This document shows, one piece after another, positions 7,585-17,079 of a DNA stretch of 64,000 nt. Each line of letters starts with the position of its first letter. The first letter of the stretch is position 1. The position numbers and the translations under genes are program-made. The notes under the pieces are model-generated. The model did not search any database, had not been told where the DNA came from, and saw nothing but the letters and a program-made list of their open reading frames with translations. The DNA is from Zhihengliuella salsuginis (lineage in GTDB: Bacteria; Actinomycetota; Actinomycetes; Actinomycetales; Micrococcaceae): NCBI RefSeq assembly GCF_014651715.1, contig NZ_BMXK01000007.1, positions 171,461 through 235,460 on the forward strand. The letters run 5' to 3'.

Positions 7585-10500
7585 TTGCAGTTTCTCGCAC
7601 GCCTGAGCCTCAAGAACCGCGCGGTGGTCGCGCTCCTCACCCTCGTGGTCGCCGCCGGCGGCCTGTTCTCGATGGCCTCCCTCAAGCAGGAGCTCATCCC
7701 CGACATCGAGTTCCCGCAGACCACGGTCATGACCACGTCGCCGGGCGCGAGCCCGGCGGTGGTGGACGAGCAGATCGCCCAGCCGCTCGCCGGCGCCTTC
7801 GAGAACGTCTCCGGGGTCGAGTCCGTGACGAGCTCGTCCTCGCCGTCGCTGGCGATGATCACCGTCGCCTCGGAGTACGGCGAGGACCAGTCGCGCATCG
7901 AGGCCGACCTGCGCAAGGCGATCGACTCGGTCGCCGAGGAGCTGCCGGAGGGGGCGGAGCCGCAACTGATGGCCGGGTCGGTCGCCGACATCCCGGCCGT
8001 CATGCTGACGGTCTCCTCCGAGGCGGGCGCCGAGGACCTCTCCCGCGAGCTGCACGACTCGTTCGTGCCGGAGCTGTCGCAGCTCGACGGCGTCCGGGAG
8101 GTCTCCGTCTCCGGCGGCGCGACCGAGCGCATCACCATCACCCCGGACGACGGCGCGCTCGCCGCCGCCGGCCTGTCCGCGCAGGCGTTCTCCGACGCGC
8201 TGGAGGCCAACGGCCAGGCCCTGCCCGCGGGCTCCGTGCTCATCGACGACGAGAACGTCTCGGTCACCGCCGGGCAGGCGGTCGAGACCCTCGACGCGCT
8301 GCGTTCCCTGCCGCTCATGCCCTCGGCGGAGTCCCCCGGGGCCCCGCCGGCGCCGGGCCCGGCCGTGACCATCGACGACGTCGCCGACGTGGCGATCGAC
8401 ACCGAGGCCGCCGAGTCCATCACGCGCACCAACGGCGAGCCCAGCATCTCGGTGACGATCACGAAGACGCCGGACGCCGACGTCGTGCGCCTCTCCCACG
8501 CGGTCTCCGAGGCGCTGCCGGGGGCCACCGCGGCGCTCGAGGCCGGCCTGGAGGCCGAGGCCGAGTCGACCGTCATCTTCGACCAGGCGCCCTTCGTCGA
8601 GGAGTCGATCGAGCACCTGGCGCTCGAGGGCGCGCTGGGGCTCCTGTTCGCCGTCGTGGTGATCATGCTGTTCCTCTTCTCGCTGCGGGCGACGATCGTC
8701 ACCGCCATCTCCATCCCGCTCTCCGTGCTGGTCACGTTCGCGGGCCTCTACATCAGCAACTACACGCTGAACATGCTCACGCTCGGCGCGCTGACCATCT
8801 CGGTCGGCCGCGTGGTCGACGACTCGATCGTGGTCATCGAGAACATCAAGCGGCACCTCTCCTACGGCGAGCGGAAGTCGGCCGCGATCTTCACGGCCGT
8901 GCGCGAGGTGGCCGGCGCGATCACGTCCTCGACGCTGGCGACCGTCGTCGTGTTCCTGCCGATCGTGTTCGTCTCCGACGCCGTCGGCGAGCTGTTCCGG
9001 CCGTTCTCGCTCACCGTGACCATCGCGATGCTCTCCTCGCTGCTGGTCGCGCTGACCATCGTCCCGGTGCTCGCCTACTGGTTCATGAAGGCCCCGACGG
9101 GCGAGATCGACGCGGACGCGGTCCGCCGCGAGGCCGAGGCGAAGGAGTCCGGCTCGCGGCTCCAGCGCGCGTACGTCCCGCTGCTGCGCCGCACCCAGCG
9201 CCACCCCGTGATCACCTTGATCGCGGCGGTCGTCATCCTCATCGGCACCGGCGCCATGGTCCCGGCCCTGAAGGTCGACTTCCTCGGCAGCACCGGCTCG
9301 AACTCCGTCATGGTCAACCAGGACTTCGAGGCCTCCGCCTCCCTGGAGGCCATCTCCGACGAAGCCGAGGCGACCGAGCACGCCCTGCTCGGGGTCGACG
9401 GCGTCGAGTCCGTCCTGTTGACGGTCGGCGGCGACGGCTTCAGCCGCGACTCCTCGTCGGGGCTGTTCATGGTCACCACCGACGCCGGACGGGACCAGGC
9501 CGCGGTCCGCGACGCGCTCGAGGCATCGGTCTCCGACCTGGAATCGGCGGACGCGATCAGCTTCGGCGAGAGCACCTCGGTCGGGGCGACCACGGTAGAC
9601 GTGGAGCTGACCTCCGGCGACGGCGAGGCCCTCGCCGAGGCGTCGGGCACCGTGCTCGACGCGCTCGAGGGGACGCCGCACGCGGACGCGCCGGTGTCCG
9701 ACCTGGCGGCCACTCAGCCCTCGCTCGTGGTCGAGGTGGACCGCGGCGCCGCCGCCGAGGCGGGCCTGACGGAGATGCAGGTTGCCGGGCTAGTGGCCGC
9801 CGCGGGCAACGAGCGCTCGATCGGCGAGCTGCGCATCAGCGACCGCAACCTCTCCGTCTACGTCGCCGGCGGCGAGACCTACGGCTCGCCCGAGGAGCTG
9901 CGCGAGCTCCGGATCCCGACGGCGGCCGGCCTGCTCGCGCTCGACGACGTCGCCGACGTCGAGACCGTCGACGTGCAGGACACGATCACCCGCGCCGGCG
10001 CCGACCGGGTCGCCACGGTCTCCCTCTCCCCCGAGGAAGGCCAGTTGGGCGCCGTGACGGCGGAGATCACCGAGCGTCTGGAGTCCGCTGATCTGCCGGC
10101 CGACGTCGACTTCGAGATCGGCGGAGCCTCCGCCCAGCAGGCGGACTCCTTCCAGCAGCTGGGCCTGGCGATGCTCGCGGCGATCGCGATCGTCTACATC
10201 CTGCTGGTCGCGACCTTCAAGTCGCTCATGCAGCCGCTCATCCTGCTCATCTCGGTACCGTTCGCCGCGACGGGCGCAGTCCTGCTCATGCTGCTCACGG
10301 GGCGCCCGCTCGCGGTCGCCTCGCTGATCGGCATGCTGATGCTCATCGGCATCGTGGTGACGAACGCGATCGTGCTGATCGACCTGGTCAACCAGTACCG
10401 CCGCGACGGGCAGCCCCTCGCCGACGCCGTCGAGAACGGCGCCCGCCAGCGCCTGCGCCCGATCCTCATGACGGCGCTGGCGACGATCTGCGCGCTCCTG

Positions 10501-10761
10501 CCGATGGCGCTCGGCGTCACCGGATCGAGCGGGTTCATCTCCCGGGACCTGGCGATCGTGGTCATCGGCGGCCTGGTCTCCTCGACGGTGCTTACGCTGA
10601 TCCTGGTCCCGGTGTTCTACCGCCTCTTCGAGGCGCGCAAGGAGCGCAGGCGCCCCGCCGCCGACCGCGAACCGGAGACCGGCCTGATCGACCTCATCGC
10701 CGCCGGCCAGCCGCTGCCGAGCCGCCGGGCGCTGCGCGCGCAGCGGGAGGGCGACGCGTAA
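7585..10761 (+). CDS. RND-family efflux protein (AcrB/SwrC-like permease)
   Basis: A 1058-residue proton-driven exporter with the duplicated RND layout: one N-terminal membrane helix, a large extracytoplasmic porter domain (about 35-340), five helices, a seventh helix near 540, a second porter domain, and five C-terminal helices. The TM4 acidic pair is present in GRVVDDSIVV (Asp412, Asp413). In TM10 the Lys of Gram-negative AcrB is replaced (GIVVTNAIVLI, Thr at the Lys position), as in Gram-positive SwrC-type proteins. No in-frame ATG exists near the 5' end; TTG at 7585 follows GGAAG and is the best start. No adaptor or outer-membrane partner is encoded nearby, as expected for this cell type. 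Substrate unknown. Confidence 0.9.
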   Translation: MQFLARLSLKNRAVVALLTLVVAAGGLFSMASLKQELIPDIEFPQTTVMTTSPGASPAVVDEQIAQPLAGAFENVSGVESVTSSSSPSLAMITVASEYGEDQSRIEADLRKAIDSVAEELPEGAEPQLMAGSVADIPAVMLTVSSEAGAEDLSRELHDSFVPELSQLDGVREVSVSGGATERITITPDDGALAAAGLSAQAFSDALEANGQALPAGSVLIDDENVSVTAGQAVETLDALRSLPLMPSAESPGAPPAPGPAVTIDDVADVAIDTEAAESITRTNGEPSISVTITKTPDADVVRLSHAVSEALPGATAALEAGLEAEAESTVIFDQAPFVEESIEHLALEGALGLLFAVVVIMLFLFSLRATIVTAISIPLSVLVTFAGLYISNYTLNMLTLGALTISVGRVVDDSIVVIENIKRHLSYGERKSAAIFTAVREVAGAITSSTLATVVVFLPIVFVSDAVGELFRPFSLTVTIAMLSSLLVALTIVPVLAYWFMKAPTGEIDADAVRREAEAKESGSRLQRAYVPLLRRTQRHPVITLIAAVVILIGTGAMVPALKVDFLGSTGSNSVMVNQDFEASASLEAISDEAEATEHALLGVDGVESVLLTVGGDGFSRDSSSGLFMVTTDAGRDQAAVRDALEASVSDLESADAISFGESTSVGATTVDVELTSGDGEALAEASGTVLDALEGTPHADAPVSDLAATQPSLVVEVDRGAAAEAGLTEMQVAGLVAAAGNERSIGELRISDRNLSVYVAGGETYGSPEELRELRIPTAAGLLALDDVADVETVDVQDTITRAGADRVATVSLSPEEGQLGAVTAEITERLESADLPADVDFEIGGASAQQADSFQQLGLAMLAAIAIVYILLVATFKSLMQPLILLISVPFAATGAVLLMLLTGRPLAVASLIGMLMLIGIVVTNAIVLIDLVNQYRRDGQPLADAVENGARQRLRPILMTALATICALLPMALGVTGSSGFISRDLAIVVIGGLVSSTVLTLILVPVFYRLFEARKERRRPAADREPETGLIDLIAAGQPLPSRRALRAQREGDA

Positions 10762-10775
10762 CGCGCGCGGGCCGT

Positions 10776-10792
10776 CGTCGCCCGCGGCGACG
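10776..10792 (+). terminator. GC-rich hairpin after the RND gene
   Basis: CGTCGCC (10776-10782), loop CGC, GGCGACG (10786-10792), starting 15 bases after the RND stop. There is no T-run. It overlaps the region just upstream of the lysE-type promoter. Confidence 0.35.
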
Positions 10793-10805
10793 GCGTGGGC
10801 ACGGG

Positions 10806-10811
10806 TAGTCT
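10806..10811 (+). promoter_or_regulatory. -10 element TAGTCT for a leaderless LysE-type transcript
   Basis: TAGTCT ends 6 bases before the ATG at 10818, and no ribosome site precedes that ATG. This spacing puts the transcription start at or next to the start codon, the usual leaderless arrangement in actinobacteria. Confidence 0.5.
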
Positions 10812-10817
10812 GTGGGC

Positions 10818-11462
10818 ATGCCGTCCGTCGAATCCCTGGCCGCCTTCTCGCTGGCCTCGCTGCTGCTGATCCTGCTGCCCGGCCCGTCCGTCCTGTTCGT
10901 GATCGGCCGCTCGCTGGCGCACGGCCACCGCGGCGGGCTGCTCAGCGTCCTCGGCAACGAGCTCGGCGCCCTCCCGCTCCTCGTCGCGGTGGCCTTCGGC
11001 CTCGGTGCGATCGTGGCCGAATCGGTCCTGCTCTTCACGATCGTCAAGCTGCTCGGCGCCGCCTACCTCGTCTACCTCGGGATCCAGACCATCCGCCACC
11101 GCGGCGCGGGTCTCGGCCAGTCGGCCGGCGGCGCCGTCCACGAGGACGCGGCGCCCTGGGTGACGCTCCGTCAGGGGTTCGTCGTGGGCGTCTCCAACCC
11201 GAAGACCACCGTGTTCTTCGTGGCGGTGCTCCCCCAGTTCGTGAATTTCCACGCGGGCAGCGTCCCGCTCCAGATGCTCGTGCTCGGGCTCGCCTTCGTG
11301 GTCATCGCCCTGGTCTGCGACAGCACGTGGGCGATCGCCGCCGGCGCCGCGCGCCACTGGTTCGCCTCCTCGCCGAAGCGCCTGTCCGCCATCCGCGCCA
11401 GCGGCGGCGGGATGATGGTCGGCCTGGGCGGCGCGCTCGCCCTCACCGGCTCAAAGGCCTGA
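10818..11462 (+). CDS. LysE-family translocator
   Basis: A 214-residue membrane protein of the LysE/RhtB amino-acid exporter superfamily with about six helices. Family marks are GPSVLFVIGRSLAHG near the N-terminus, GAAYLVYLGIQTIR in the middle, and NPKTTVFFVAVLPQF. The ATG at 10818 was preferred over an in-frame GTG at 10812 because of the TAGTCT -10 six bases upstream. The 3' end overlaps the convergent mug-type gene by 12 bases. Likely exports an amino acid or derivative; the substrate cannot be told. Confidence 0.85.
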   Translation: MPSVESLAAFSLASLLLILLPGPSVLFVIGRSLAHGHRGGLLSVLGNELGALPLLVAVAFGLGAIVAESVLLFTIVKLLGAAYLVYLGIQTIRHRGAGLGQSAGGAVHEDAAPWVTLRQGFVVGVSNPKTTVFFVAVLPQFVNFHAGSVPLQMLVLGLAFVVIALVCDSTWAIAAGAARHWFASSPKRLSAIRASGGGMMVGLGGALALTGSKA

Positions 11463-12104
11463 GACCGCGACGTCGTCCCACACGCGGCGCCACTTGTCCG
11501 CGAGCGAATCGATGGTCTCGTGGGCGTTCAGTCCGCTGGGCTGCGGCACCACCCACAGCACGACGCCGGGCGGCCACCCGACAAGCATCTTCGTGTCCTG
11601 GCGCCCCAACGTGGCCCGCGGCTGGCCGAACGCGGCGCGAAACGCGGTGATCCCCGCGATCGCGACGACGCGTGGCCGCAGCTGACTCACCCGTTCGACC
11701 AGGCGCCGCCCCGCCGCCTGCAGCTCATCGCGGGTGAGCTCGTCGGCCCGCACGGTCGCGCGCCCCACGAGGTTGGTCAGGCCGATGCCGCGCCCCAGCA
11801 GCTGGTCCTCGTCGCCGGCGGAGAGCCCGCGCGAGGCGTCGACCACGTCGTCGGTCAGGCCTGCGCGGTGCAGGGACGGCCAGAACCGGTTGCCGGGCCG
11901 GGCGAAGGGCGCGTTCACGGCCGCGGTCCACAGGCCGGGATTGATGCCGACGATCAGCAGGCGCAGGCCGGCGGGATCCGCCGGCAGGATGTCGTCGAGC
12001 ACGTCCGGGGCGCCGGTGGCGAACCCGGCGAGCTCGTCCCGTCGCGGCCGTCGGCCGCCGAGGGGCGAGGGGCGGCGCGGCTTTCCCCGCGTCGATTCGG
12101 ACAT
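11451..12104 (-). CDS. mug: Mismatch-specific DNA glycosylase (G:T/U, MUG type)
   Basis: A 217-residue member of the uracil-DNA glycosylase superfamily that removes uracil or thymine opposite guanine. The active-site motif GINPG (Asn55) and the minor-groove loop PQPSGLNAHET are clear, with PGNRFWPSLHRAGL between them. It is longer than E. coli Mug (168 residues) because of an Arg/Pro-rich N-terminal extension of about 45 residues. The ATG at 12104 has a strong GGAGGGG ribosome site. It converges on the LysE-type gene with a 12-base overlap. Confidence 0.88.
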   Translation of the reverse strand: MSESTRGKPRRPSPLGGRRPRRDELAGFATGAPDVLDDILPADPAGLRLLIVGINPGLWTAAVNAPFARPGNRFWPSLHRAGLTDDVVDASRGLSAGDEDQLLGRGIGLTNLVGRATVRADELTRDELQAAGRRLVERVSQLRPRVVAIAGITAFRAAFGQPRATLGRQDTKMLVGWPPGVVLWVVPQPSGLNAHETIDSLADKWRRVWDDVAVSGL

Positions 12105-12224
12105 GGTTGGCCCCTCCGTTCCCTGTCATCCAGCTACGCCCTCATGGTAGCGGCGGTGGCCCCGCCGGCGTCGTCTGCCGTCAATTTCGCCTAGTACGGC
12201 TCGGCGCAATTAGTGAAAGCTGAC

Positions 12225-12251
12225 GGCGGTTCTGGTTAGCCCAGAACCGCC
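12225..12251 (-). terminator. Perfect 11-bp hairpin at the 3' end of kbl
   Basis: GGCGGTTCTGG (12225-12235) and CCAGAACCGCC (12241-12251) pair perfectly around a 5-base loop that contains the kbl stop codon (12236-12238 on the plus strand). Read on the minus strand it is followed by a weak T-containing stretch. It is placed to end the tdh-kbl message. Confidence 0.7.
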
Positions 12252-13450
12252 TCCCGGGAGGCGACGAACGCGGCCACCGCTGCGTCGATGTCCTCGCGCG
12301 AATGCGCGGCGGAGAGCTGCACCCGGATGCGGGCGGTGTCCTTGGGCACGACCGGGAAGCTGAACGCGGTGACGAAGATGCCGCGCTCGAGCATCTCGGC
12401 GGCGATCCTCGAGGCCACGACGGCGTCGCCGAACATGACCGGGACGATCGCGTGCTCGCCGTCGAGGAGGTCGAAGCCGGCCCCGCCCATCTGCGCCCGG
12501 AAGTAGGCGGCGTTGTCGAAGAGGCGCGTGCGCAGCTCGCCCGACTCCTTCACGAGGTCCAGGGCGGTCATCGTCGCGGCCACGATCGACGGCGCCAGCG
12601 AGTTGGAGAACAGATACGGCCGCGCCTTCTGCCGCAGCATCGCCACGATCTCGCCGCGGCCGGAGACGTAGCCGCCCGACGCGCCGCCGAGGGCTTTACC
12701 GAACGTCCCCGTGTAGATGTCCACCCGCTCGGAGACGCCGGCGTGCTCGGGCGTCCCGGCACCGGTCTCCCCCATGAAGCCGACGGCGTGCGAGTCGTCC
12801 ACCATGACCAGCGCGCCGTACTGCTCGGCGAGGTCGCAGATCCCCTCGAGCGGCGCCAGGTAGCCGTCCATGGAGAAGACGCCGTCGGTGACGACGACGG
12901 AGCGGCGGGGGCCGGCGCCGTCGTTCATCGCCGCGGCGGCCTGCAACTGGGCCTCGAGGTCGGCGAGGTCCTGGTTCTTGTAGCGGAAGCGGGACGCCTT
13001 CGACAGGCGGATGCCGTCGATGATCGAGGCGTGGTTCAGCGCGTCGGAGATGATCGCGTCGGCCGGGCCGAACAGCGACTCGAAGACGCCGCCGTTGGCG
13101 TCGAAACAGCTCGAGAAGAGGATGGTGTCCTCGGTGCCGAGGAACGCGGAGACCTTGGCCTCCAGCTCGAAGTGGGCGTCCTGCGCGCCGCAGATGAAGC
13201 GCACCGAGGCCATGCCGAAGCCGCGTTCGTCCAGCGCGGTCTTCGCCGCCTCGATGATCCGCGGGTCGTCGGCGAGGCCGAGGTAGTTGTTGGCGCAGAA
13301 GTTCACGACGTCGGCCGCCACCCCGCCCAGCGGGCCGGCCTTGATGCGGGCGGACTGGGGCGAGTCGATGTGGCGCTCGTGCTTGTATAGCCCGGCCGTC
13401 TCGATCTCTGCGAGTTCGGCGGCGAGCTGGTCTTTCAGATCGGTGTACAT
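12236..13450 (-). CDS. kbl: Glycine C-acetyltransferase (2-amino-3-ketobutyrate CoA ligase)
   Basis: A 404-residue PLP enzyme converting 2-amino-3-oxobutyrate plus CoA to glycine and acetyl-CoA, the second step of threonine catabolism through Tdh. The PLP-binding lysine lies in [14 protein letters not shown] (about residue 253), with [12 protein letters not shown] and SLAPSIVA as further family blocks. Length matches E. coli Kbl (398). ATG at 13450 follows GAGGG by a few bases. It is 20 bases downstream of tdh, forming a two-gene operon. A long open frame extends upstream, but that part is a shadow of tdh. Confidence 0.96.
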   Translation of the reverse strand: MYTDLKDQLAAELAEIETAGLYKHERHIDSPQSARIKAGPLGGVAADVVNFCANNYLGLADDPRIIEAAKTALDERGFGMASVRFICGAQDAHFELEAKVSAFLGTEDTILFSSCFDANGGVFESLFGPADAIISDALNHASIIDGIRLSKASRFRYKNQDLADLEAQLQAAAAMNDGAGPRRSVVVTDGVFSMDGYLAPLEGICDLAEQYGALVMVDDSHAVGFMGETGAGTPEHAGVSERVDIYTGTFGKALGGASGGYVSGRGEIVAMLRQKARPYLFSNSLAPSIVAATMTALDLVKESGELRTRLFDNAAYFRAQMGGAGFDLLDGEHAIVPVMFGDAVVASRIAAEMLERGIFVTAFSFPVVPKDTARIRVQLSAAHSREDIDAAVAAFVASREAVLG

Positions 13451-13470
13451 GTATCCCTCTTGAGTAGTTC

Positions 13471-14517
13471 TTAGACGTTGCGCCAGTCGAGGACGACCTT
13501 GCCGCTGAGGCCGTCGCGGGCGATGGCGAAGCCGCGCTCCCAGTCGGCGGCCGGCACGACGTCGGTCACCACCCCGGCGATCGACTCCCGCAGGCGCGGG
13601 TTGGAGTCGAGCATGGCGCTCATGGCGTACCAGGTCTCGTACATCTCGCGGCCGTAGATGCCCTTGAGCGTGAGCATGTGGGTGACGACCTTGCCCCAGT
13701 CGATGTCGATCGAGGCGCTGGGCAGCCCGAGCATCGCGATCTGGCCGCCGTGGTTCATGTTGTCGATCATCTCCGGCAGCGCGGACGGGTGCCCGGAGAT
13801 CTCGAGCCCGACGTCGAAGCCCTCGACGAGTCCGAGCTCGTCCTGTGCGGCGGCGATGCGGGTGTCTGCGACGTTGATGGCCAGGTCTGCCCCGGCCGCG
13901 CGGGCCAGGTCGAGCCGCGGCTCCGAGACGTCGGTGATGACCACCCGGCGGGCCCCGGCGTGCTTGGCGACGCCGATGGCCATGAGCCCGATCGGCCCGG
14001 CGCCGGTGATCAGGACGTCCTCGCCGACGATCGGGAAGGACAACGCCGTGTGGACGGCGTTGCCGAAGGGGTCGAAGATCGCGCCCAGCTCCGGCGTGAC
14101 GGCGTCGGACTTGTGGACCCACACGTTGGTCTCCGGGATCACGACGTACTCGGCGAAGGCCCCGTCGCGCTGGACGCCCACCGACGAGGTGTTGATGCAC
14201 ATCTGCCGGCGGCCGGCGCGGCAGTTCCGGCACATCCCGCACACCACGTGGCCCTCGCCGGAGACGCGGTCGCCAACGGCGACGTGCGTGGTCAGGTCGC
14301 CGACCTCGACGACCTCGCCGTAGAACTCGTGCCCGGGGATCATGGGGGCGGCGATCATGGCGGCCGCGGCGTCGTCGTACGCCTGGATGTGCAGGTCGGT
14401 GCCGCAGATGCCGGTGGTCATCACGCGGATCTTGACGTCGTGCGCGCCGGTGACCGGTTCGGGCCGGTCGACGAAGTCGAACCCGGCCTGCGGGCCGGAT
14501 TTGTACAGTGCTTTCAT
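13471..14517 (-). CDS. tdh: L-threonine 3-dehydrogenase
   Basis: A 348-residue zinc alcohol-dehydrogenase-family enzyme oxidising L-threonine to 2-amino-3-oxobutyrate with NAD+. Catalytic zinc residues are in GICGTDLHI and GHEFYGEV; the structural zinc site is [15 protein letters not shown] (four cysteines). The Rossmann motif is in [19 protein letters not shown] at 14517 matches the family N-terminus (MKALYK); an in-frame GTG 6 codons earlier is less likely. First gene of tdh-kbl, divergent from a LysR regulator that may control it. Confidence 0.96.
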   Translation of the reverse strand: MKALYKSGPQAGFDFVDRPEPVTGAHDVKIRVMTTGICGTDLHIQAYDDAAAAMIAAPMIPGHEFYGEVVEVGDLTTHVAVGDRVSGEGHVVCGMCRNCRAGRRQMCINTSSVGVQRDGAFAEYVVIPETNVWVHKSDAVTPELGAIFDPFGNAVHTALSFPIVGEDVLITGAGPIGLMAIGVAKHAGARRVVITDVSEPRLDLARAAGADLAINVADTRIAAAQDELGLVEGFDVGLEISGHPSALPEMIDNMNHGGQIAMLGLPSASIDIDWGKVVTHMLTLKGIYGREMYETWYAMSAMLDSNPRLRESIAGVVTDVVPAADWERGFAIARDGLSGKVVLDWRNV

Positions 14518-14635
14518 CCTGGCTGTCGTCCTCACTCGAGCACGCCTGTGCGGCGCGCATCGTCACGATGTCGATTCAAGTGTTGCAGTGAAACGCACAG
14601 ATCGACACATTAGAAATCCTGCTATCTCCTCAAGC

Positions 14636-14649
14636 GATGATTTAGCATC
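14636..14649 (+). promoter_or_regulatory. -10 TAGCAT and short dyad at the LysR gene start
   Basis: TAGCAT (14643-14648) lies 7 bases before the LysR ATG at 14656, with no ribosome site, so the message is probably leaderless. The same spot forms the dyad GATG-N6-CATC (14636-14649), which could serve for autoregulation. The whole tdh/LysR gap (14518-14655) is AT-richer than its surroundings. Confidence 0.45.
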
Positions 14650-14655
14650 TACTTC

Positions 14656-15585
14656 ATGGACCTGCATCAACTGCGCATTCTGCGCGAGCTCGGAGATCTC
14701 GGCTCCGTCAACGCCGTCGCCCGCGAGATGTTCGTCTCGCCCTCGGCGATCTCGCAGCATTTGTCGCAGCTGCAGCGGTCCGTCGACGTGCCGCTGACGA
14801 GAAAAGACGGACGGTCGCTCGCCCTGACCGACGAGGGCCGGGTCCTTGCTGATGCCGGTGCCGAGATCGCCGCGGTTCTGGCGAGAGCCCGCGGCGAGAT
14901 CTCGGACGGCAGCGCCGCGCACAGGGCGCCCGTGCGCGTGGCCGGCTTCCACTCGATCGGACAGACCGTGTTCGCTCCCCTGCTCACGCAGGAGGAGCGG
15001 GACCTGCCGGAGCTGCACTTCTTCGACGAGGACGTCTCACAGCAGCAGTTCCCCGCCCTGGCCGCGCGGTACGACCTCGTGCTGGCGCACCGCATGCGGC
15101 ACACGAGCCCGTGGCCCGAGGGCCAGGTGGCCGTCGTCCCCCTGGCCTTCGAACCGCTGGACATCGCCCTGCGCACCGACCACGAGCTGGCCCGGTTCGA
15201 GAGCCTCGACGCGTCCCAGGTCATCGCCGAACCGTGGGTCGTCTCGCGTTCGGGCTACTCCCCTGACGACGTGCTGCAGACCATCGCGGCCACCGCAGGG
15301 CGGGCGCCGACGGTCCGGCACCGGGTCAACGACTACGCCACGGTCGCCGCGCTGGTCCGGGCCGGCGGCTGCCTCGGCATCCTGCCGCGCTACACGACCC
15401 GCCATGCGATCCCGGAGACGGTGACGCTCCGGCCGATCCGCGGCCTCACCGCGGGCCGCCAGATCGACCTGCTGGTCCGCGCCGAGCACCTGCACCGCGC
15501 CTCGATCCGCGACGTCGTCGAGGCCATCCGCGACACGGTGCGCCGCATCGTCGCCGCCGCGCCGCCGTCCGAATCGCCCGGCTAG
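14656..15585 (+). CDS. LysR-family transcriptional regulator
   Basis: A 309-residue regulator. The N-terminal winged helix is evident (LGSVNAVAREMFVSPSAISQHLSQLQ, residues about 15-40) and is followed by a substrate-binding effector domain. It is divergent from tdh-kbl, the usual setting for a LysR protein controlling its neighbour, so a threonine-related effector is plausible but not shown. The stop overlaps the convergent APH-like gene by 4 bases. Confidence 0.85.
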   Translation: MDLHQLRILRELGDLGSVNAVAREMFVSPSAISQHLSQLQRSVDVPLTRKDGRSLALTDEGRVLADAGAEIAAVLARARGEISDGSAAHRAPVRVAGFHSIGQTVFAPLLTQEERDLPELHFFDEDVSQQQFPALAARYDLVLAHRMRHTSPWPEGQVAVVPLAFEPLDIALRTDHELARFESLDASQVIAEPWVVSRSGYSPDDVLQTIAATAGRAPTVRHRVNDYATVAALVRAGGCLGILPRYTTRHAIPETVTLRPIRGLTAGRQIDLLVRAEHLHRASIRDVVEAIRDTVRRIVAAAPPSESPG

Positions 15586-16520
15586 GCCAGCTCGCCCAGG
15601 AGCGTCGCGACCGCGTGTCGTCCGACGCCGTGCAGCGGTTCAGAGGGATCCTGCAGGATCGCGATCAGCGCGTAGTGCACGCCCCAGCCCCGCGCCCTGC
15701 GCCACAGCGCGTCCGCGGCCTCCGGTGCGACGCCGGCCGCGTCGTCGTACGCCGAGCGGAATTCCGCCCGCCCCGCGGGCGTGAAGTGCAGCCAGGCCAT
15801 GCCGAGGTCGCCGGCCGGGTCGCCGCTGGTCAGATCCCCGAAGTCGACGACGGCCGCCAGCGTCCCGTCCGGGCCGAAGACCACGTTGTGCGGATGGGGG
15901 TCGCCGTGCAGCCACAGCGGGACGCCCGGGTGGACATCGGCGGCCAGACCGTCGGCGAAGATTCGGCGCAGGACCTCCACGCTGCCCGGACCGAAGCCCT
16001 CGCTGGCCGCAGGTGAGAACAGTCCATTGCCGAACTCGGCCAGCCGGTGCTCGACGGCGGCCTGGCGCAGCGCGAGACCGGTGCCCCGGAAGACGCTCGT
16101 CGGCGCGCGGCCGGCGGCCTCGGCGTGCATGGCGGCCAGGAACCGCCCCAGTTCGGCGGCGTACCCGTCGCGCTCGGCGGGCTCGGCGAGGGCCGCGCTC
16201 CGGCCGGGGAACCACGGCACGACGGCCCACTCGTACGGGTAGCCGTACCCGGGTCGCCCCGTCCGCAGGACGGCCGGCACCGGCAGGGGCAGGTTCGGCG
16301 CGAGTGCGGGCAGGTGCTCGATCTCGTGGCGGAGCAGCTCCGCGGCCGAGCGCCGGCGCGGCAGGCGGACCGCGTACTCCTCGCCGAGCCGGTAGACCAC
16401 GTTGTCCCAGCCGGTGGCCGCACGCGCCGCCGGCAGGTGTGCGAGGTCGGGGTGCTGGCCCGCCAGCAGCAGACCGACGAGGTCGTCGGTGATCTCGACG
16501 TCGGCCGGCGGAAGACTCAT
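15582..16520 (-). CDS. Aminoglycoside phosphotransferase-family (APH) kinase-like protein
   Basis: A 312-residue protein kinase-like fold. The catalytic motif is LHGDPHPHNVVF, followed by the metal-binding VVDFGDLTSGDPAGDLG. The N-terminal YRLGEEYAVRLPRR corresponds to the nucleotide-binding strand. Chromosomal actinobacterial proteins of this kind phosphorylate small molecules, macrolides or aminoglycosides; no substrate is indicated. A TAGGGT -10 lies 6 bases before the ATG (minus strand), suggesting a leaderless message. Confidence 0.8.
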   Translation of the reverse strand: MSLPPADVEITDDLVGLLLAGQHPDLAHLPAARAATGWDNVVYRLGEEYAVRLPRRRSAAELLRHEIEHLPALAPNLPLPVPAVLRTGRPGYGYPYEWAVVPWFPGRSAALAEPAERDGYAAELGRFLAAMHAEAAGRAPTSVFRGTGLALRQAAVEHRLAEFGNGLFSPAASEGFGPGSVEVLRRIFADGLAADVHPGVPLWLHGDPHPHNVVFGPDGTLAAVVDFGDLTSGDPAGDLGMAWLHFTPAGRAEFRSAYDDAAGVAPEAADALWRRARGWGVHYALIAILQDPSEPLHGVGRHAVATLLGELA

Positions 16521-16526
16521 CTCTCC

Positions 16527-16532
16527 ACCCTA
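16527..16532 (-). promoter_or_regulatory. -10 element TAGGGT for a leaderless APH-like transcript
   Basis: On the minus strand TAGGGT is followed by six bases (GGAGAG) and then the ATG at 16520. The same box and spacing occur ahead of the mycoredoxin-like and birA genes. Confidence 0.5.
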
Positions 16533-16554
16533 GTGGTTCCGCGCGTTGCGGCTC

Positions 16555-17079
16555 CTACTGCTCTACGACGACGCGGACCATGAGCGGGCGTCCGTCCGCC
16601 TCCTCCGGCACGTCGACGATGTGCTCGGTGCCGACGTAGTCCATGGTGCAGGCCTGGTTGCCGTAGTCGGAATCGAAGTACACCGTCAGCTCGTCGGCGG
16701 CGGTGGCTTCCACCCTTTCCAGCCGGGCCGGGCAACTCGAGCTGCCGAAGGTCTGGACGCGGATCTGCGAGTCCCCGACCCAGTCGGCGGGGCGGGGTTC
16801 GCCGTCGCCCGGCTGGCCGCCGGGTTCGGGCAGTCCTTCGGTGGGCAGGGCGCTCGGCCCGCCCGGCGATTCGGCGCCGGCGGAGGGGGACACGGGTGAG
16901 ACCTGGGCGGACGACGGCGGTGCTCCGGTCGGTTCCGGGGCCGGGGCCGGCGAACGGGGCATCATCACGGTGAAGGCGAGGGCTATCAGCGCGCCCACCA
17001 CGAACACGCCGACGGCGACGTACACGGCCACGACCCAGCGCGACCTGGCGTGCTTGCGCGTCTCCGGGCTGTATCCCAT
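16555..17079 (-). CDS. Membrane-anchored protein of unknown function
   Basis: A 174-residue protein with a short basic N-terminus, one membrane helix (about residues 15-40), a Pro/Ser/Gly-rich linker (about 45-95) and a small C-terminal domain. That domain contains two cysteines (SSCPARLERVEA and NQACTMDYVG) that could form a disulfide outside the cell. I do not recognise the family. The ATG at 17079 gives the expected basic-then-hydrophobic start; longer in-frame extensions run into the poorly coding spacer. It is unrelated in direction or function to its neighbours as far as can be seen. Confidence 0.6.
   Translation of the reverse strand: MGYSPETRKHARSRWVVAVYVAVGVFVVGALIALAFTVMMPRSPAPAPEPTGAPPSSAQVSPVSPSAGAESPGGPSALPTEGLPEPGGQPGDGEPRPADWVGDSQIRVQTFGSSSCPARLERVEATAADELTVYFDSDYGNQACTMDYVGTEHIVDVPEEADGRPLMVRVVVEQ

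Noticed and set aside
5859..8735. 958-codon minus-strand frame over hutH and the RND gene
   Set aside because: Spans two well-supported plus-strand genes and the intergenic gap; no family resemblance.
12236..14566. Single 776-codon frame covering kbl and an upstream part
   Set aside because: The upstream half is an out-of-frame shadow of tdh; tdh and kbl are separate genes with their own starts and family-typical lengths.
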